Of a DNA stretch of 7,711 nucleotides, positions 6,927 through 7,711 are shown piece after piece. The position numbers and the translations under genes are program-made. The DNA is taken from assembly GCA_030424825.1 (NCBI GenBank), contig JAUHWE010000200.1:1-7711 (forward strand). The letters run 5' to 3'. A model generated the notes under the pieces. It had not been told where the DNA came from. It did not search any database and saw only the letters and a list, made by a program, of their open reading frames with translations. Position 1 is the stretch's first letter. Every line of letters starts with the position of its first letter. The stretch comes from Verrucomicrobiia bacterium (GTDB taxonomy: Bacteria > Verrucomicrobiota > Verrucomicrobiia > Opitutales > Opitutaceae).

Positions 6927-6942
6927 GCATACCCGGTAAGCA

Positions 6943-7130
6943 GCGAAGACGCGAAAATAGGACAAGGGGATCCTCTCCTGCTGATCGCTTTCACCTTTAT
7001 AGGGGCATCGTTCACGACGATTGCAGAACTAATGAGCAGCGATCTAATGAGGGGACCGCAAGCGACGTCCCTACTTGGGTGAAAACTTATTTGATTTCTT
7101 TCTCGCGCATCTTTGCGTCTTTGCGGGAGA
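6943..7130. repeat. Inverted-repeat element, possibly a small non-autonomous mobile repeat
   Basis: The left arm GCGAAGACGCGAAAA (6943-6957) matches the reverse complement of the right arm TCTTTGCGTCTTTGC (7110-7124) at 12 of 15 positions. The right end is itself a hairpin: TCTCGCGCA (7101-7109) with TGCGGGAGA (7122-7130), 8 of 9 paired. Inside, GATCGCT (6983-6989) pairs with AGCGATC (7038-7044), with weaker flanking pairing. Repeats of the 'GCAAAGACGCAAAG' kind are widespread as dispersed intergenic elements in environmental bacteria. The stretch 6927-7078 shows no recognisable protein domain, although the plus frame of the next sulfatase stays open through it. Confidence 0.5.
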
Positions 7131-7711
7131 CGATTGTTGCGGCAATTGGCCTTTTTACTCTTTTTGCTTCTGCAAACGCGGCAGTGCGACCCAATATCCT
7201 CTTCATCCCGATCGATGATCTAAACAGTTGGGTAGGCCATCTGGGTGGGCATCCTCAGGCCAAGACTCCCAATATCGACCGGCTTGCGAAGCAGGGCGTA
7301 TCCTTTACCAAAGCCTTTTGCAACGCGCCGCTTTGCAACCCGTCACGAGTCAGTCTGTTCACGGGTCTTCTGCCCTCCAGTACGGGGGTCTATGGGAATG
7401 GAGAGCAGATGCGGGACAAAGTCCCTGATGCCGTTACTTTGATGCAGTATTTGCGGAGCAAGGGCGGTTATTCCGTCCAGGGTGGAGGTAAGACCTTTCA
7501 TGGCAACGGGCCCTACGATCCAAATTCATGGGACTATTATAATCGACCCCAGGCCGAAAGGCATGCGGGTGAACGAGATGCGTACCTGCCGAAAGAAGCT
7601 TGGGCGCCCTGGGGGCCGCTCGATGTGGATGATGCTGAGCTATTTGATGTCATGAATGTCGATTGGGCGATTTCCGAATTGGGAAAGTTGCACGAAAAGC
7701 CGTTTTTTCTA
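7079..7711 (+). CDS. Secreted sulfatase, iduronate-2-sulfatase-like (3' end outside window)
   Basis: N-terminal 211 residues of a second type I sulfatase, open at the right edge. From the GTG at 7079 there is a plausible signal peptide (hydrophobic 19-32, cleavage near ANA at 34), then 'RPNILFIPIDDLNSW' with metal ligands D46 and D47. The formylglycine motif is C86-N-P-S-R90, followed by VSLFTG, and 'GGGKTFHGNG' supplies K138 and H141. The 'APLCNPSR', 'STGVYGN' and 'WDYYNRPQ' patterns match the iduronate-2-sulfatase-like branch, different from the preceding sulfatase. The same frame is open back to an ATG at 6923 that overlaps the upstream TGA, which would add 52 charged residues derived from a repeat element before the signal peptide. 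That start is therefore less likely for the functional protein, though gene finders may pick it. TTG at 7121 is another possibility. Substrate unknown. Confidence 0.88.
   Translation, partial: MKTYLISFSRIFASLRETIVAAIGLFTLFASANAAVRPNILFIPIDDLNSWVGHLGGHPQAKTPNIDRLAKQGVSFTKAFCNAPLCNPSRVSLFTGLLPSSTGVYGNGEQMRDKVPDAVTLMQYLRSKGGYSVQGGGKTFHGNGPYDPNSWDYYNRPQAERHAGERDAYLPKEAWAPWGPLDVDDAELFDVMNVDWAISELGKLHEKPFFL

Noticed and set aside
6930..7076. Minus-strand frame open through the repeat element
   Set aside because: It has no recognisable domain and no clear start; the open frame is explained by the length and composition of the repeat.
7032..7082. Small ATG frame of 16 codons ending in TGA
   Set aside because: It is too short, has no ribosome site, and sits inside the inverted-repeat element.
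7228..7442. Two short plus-strand frames near the right edge
   Set aside because: They overlap the conserved formylglycine region of the second sulfatase in other frames; the sulfatase frame is the real one.
1..7711. CRISPR array, tRNA, rRNA, transposase or integrase gene
   Set aside because: No regularly spaced identical repeats, tRNA cloverleaf, rRNA core or transposase motif was seen on either strand.

Overview
The window looks like part of a polysaccharide-degrading bacterium of the PVC group, most likely marine Verrucomicrobiota (Opitutales/Puniceicoccales type). This is inferred from the gene mix: tandem secreted formylglycine sulfatases, a Gfo/Idh/MocA oxidoreductase, a PAS-AraC regulator, an RCC1/PKD surface protein ending in a calcium loop plus a 'Y.V..S.DL..W' tail, and start codons without Shine-Dalgarno sequences. 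No rRNA or marker gene is present, so the taxonomy is a guess from gene style.

Layout. (1) Bases 2-3265 (+) hold the 3' part of a giant, probably secreted repeat protein. Two complete seven-bladed RCC1-type propellers alternate with three PKD-like domains in a super-repeat of about 422 residues, followed by a calcium-binding loop and a C-terminal module. The reading frame is open through the left edge, and the first residues match the end of a propeller, so at least one more propeller probably lies upstream. (2) Convergent to it, only 19 bases away, is a PAS-AraC transcription factor on the minus strand (3285-4013). (3) A divergent promoter region of about 150 bases contains ACGAA-type boxes. 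(4) A plus-strand catabolic set follows: a Gfo/Idh/MocA oxidoreductase (4163-5293) whose usual EKP lysine is absent, an N-sulfoglucosamine-sulfohydrolase-like sulfatase (5388-6926), and an iduronate-2-sulfatase-like sulfatase that runs off the right edge (frame open from 6923; likely functional start about 7079).

How the genes may work together. The regulator probably senses a small ligand through its PAS domain and controls the divergent oxidoreductase-sulfatase unit. The sulfatases carry export signals and Cys-type formylglycine motifs, so they would strip sulfate from a glycan outside the cytoplasm. The oxidoreductase would act on a released sugar in the cytoplasm. The actual glycan cannot be read from the sequence. 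The RCC1/PKD gene points the other way and need not belong to the same pathway.

Most unusual points: the PKD/propeller super-repeat architecture; an apparent in-frame expansion of about 165 bases at the 5' end of the second sulfatase, made of inverted-repeat material of the 'GCAAAGACGCAAAG' kind; an identical 12-base start ATGAGCATACCC in both sulfatase reading frames; and a perfect 10-bp hairpin followed by a 12-bp palindrome inside the signal-peptide coding sequence of the first sulfatase.
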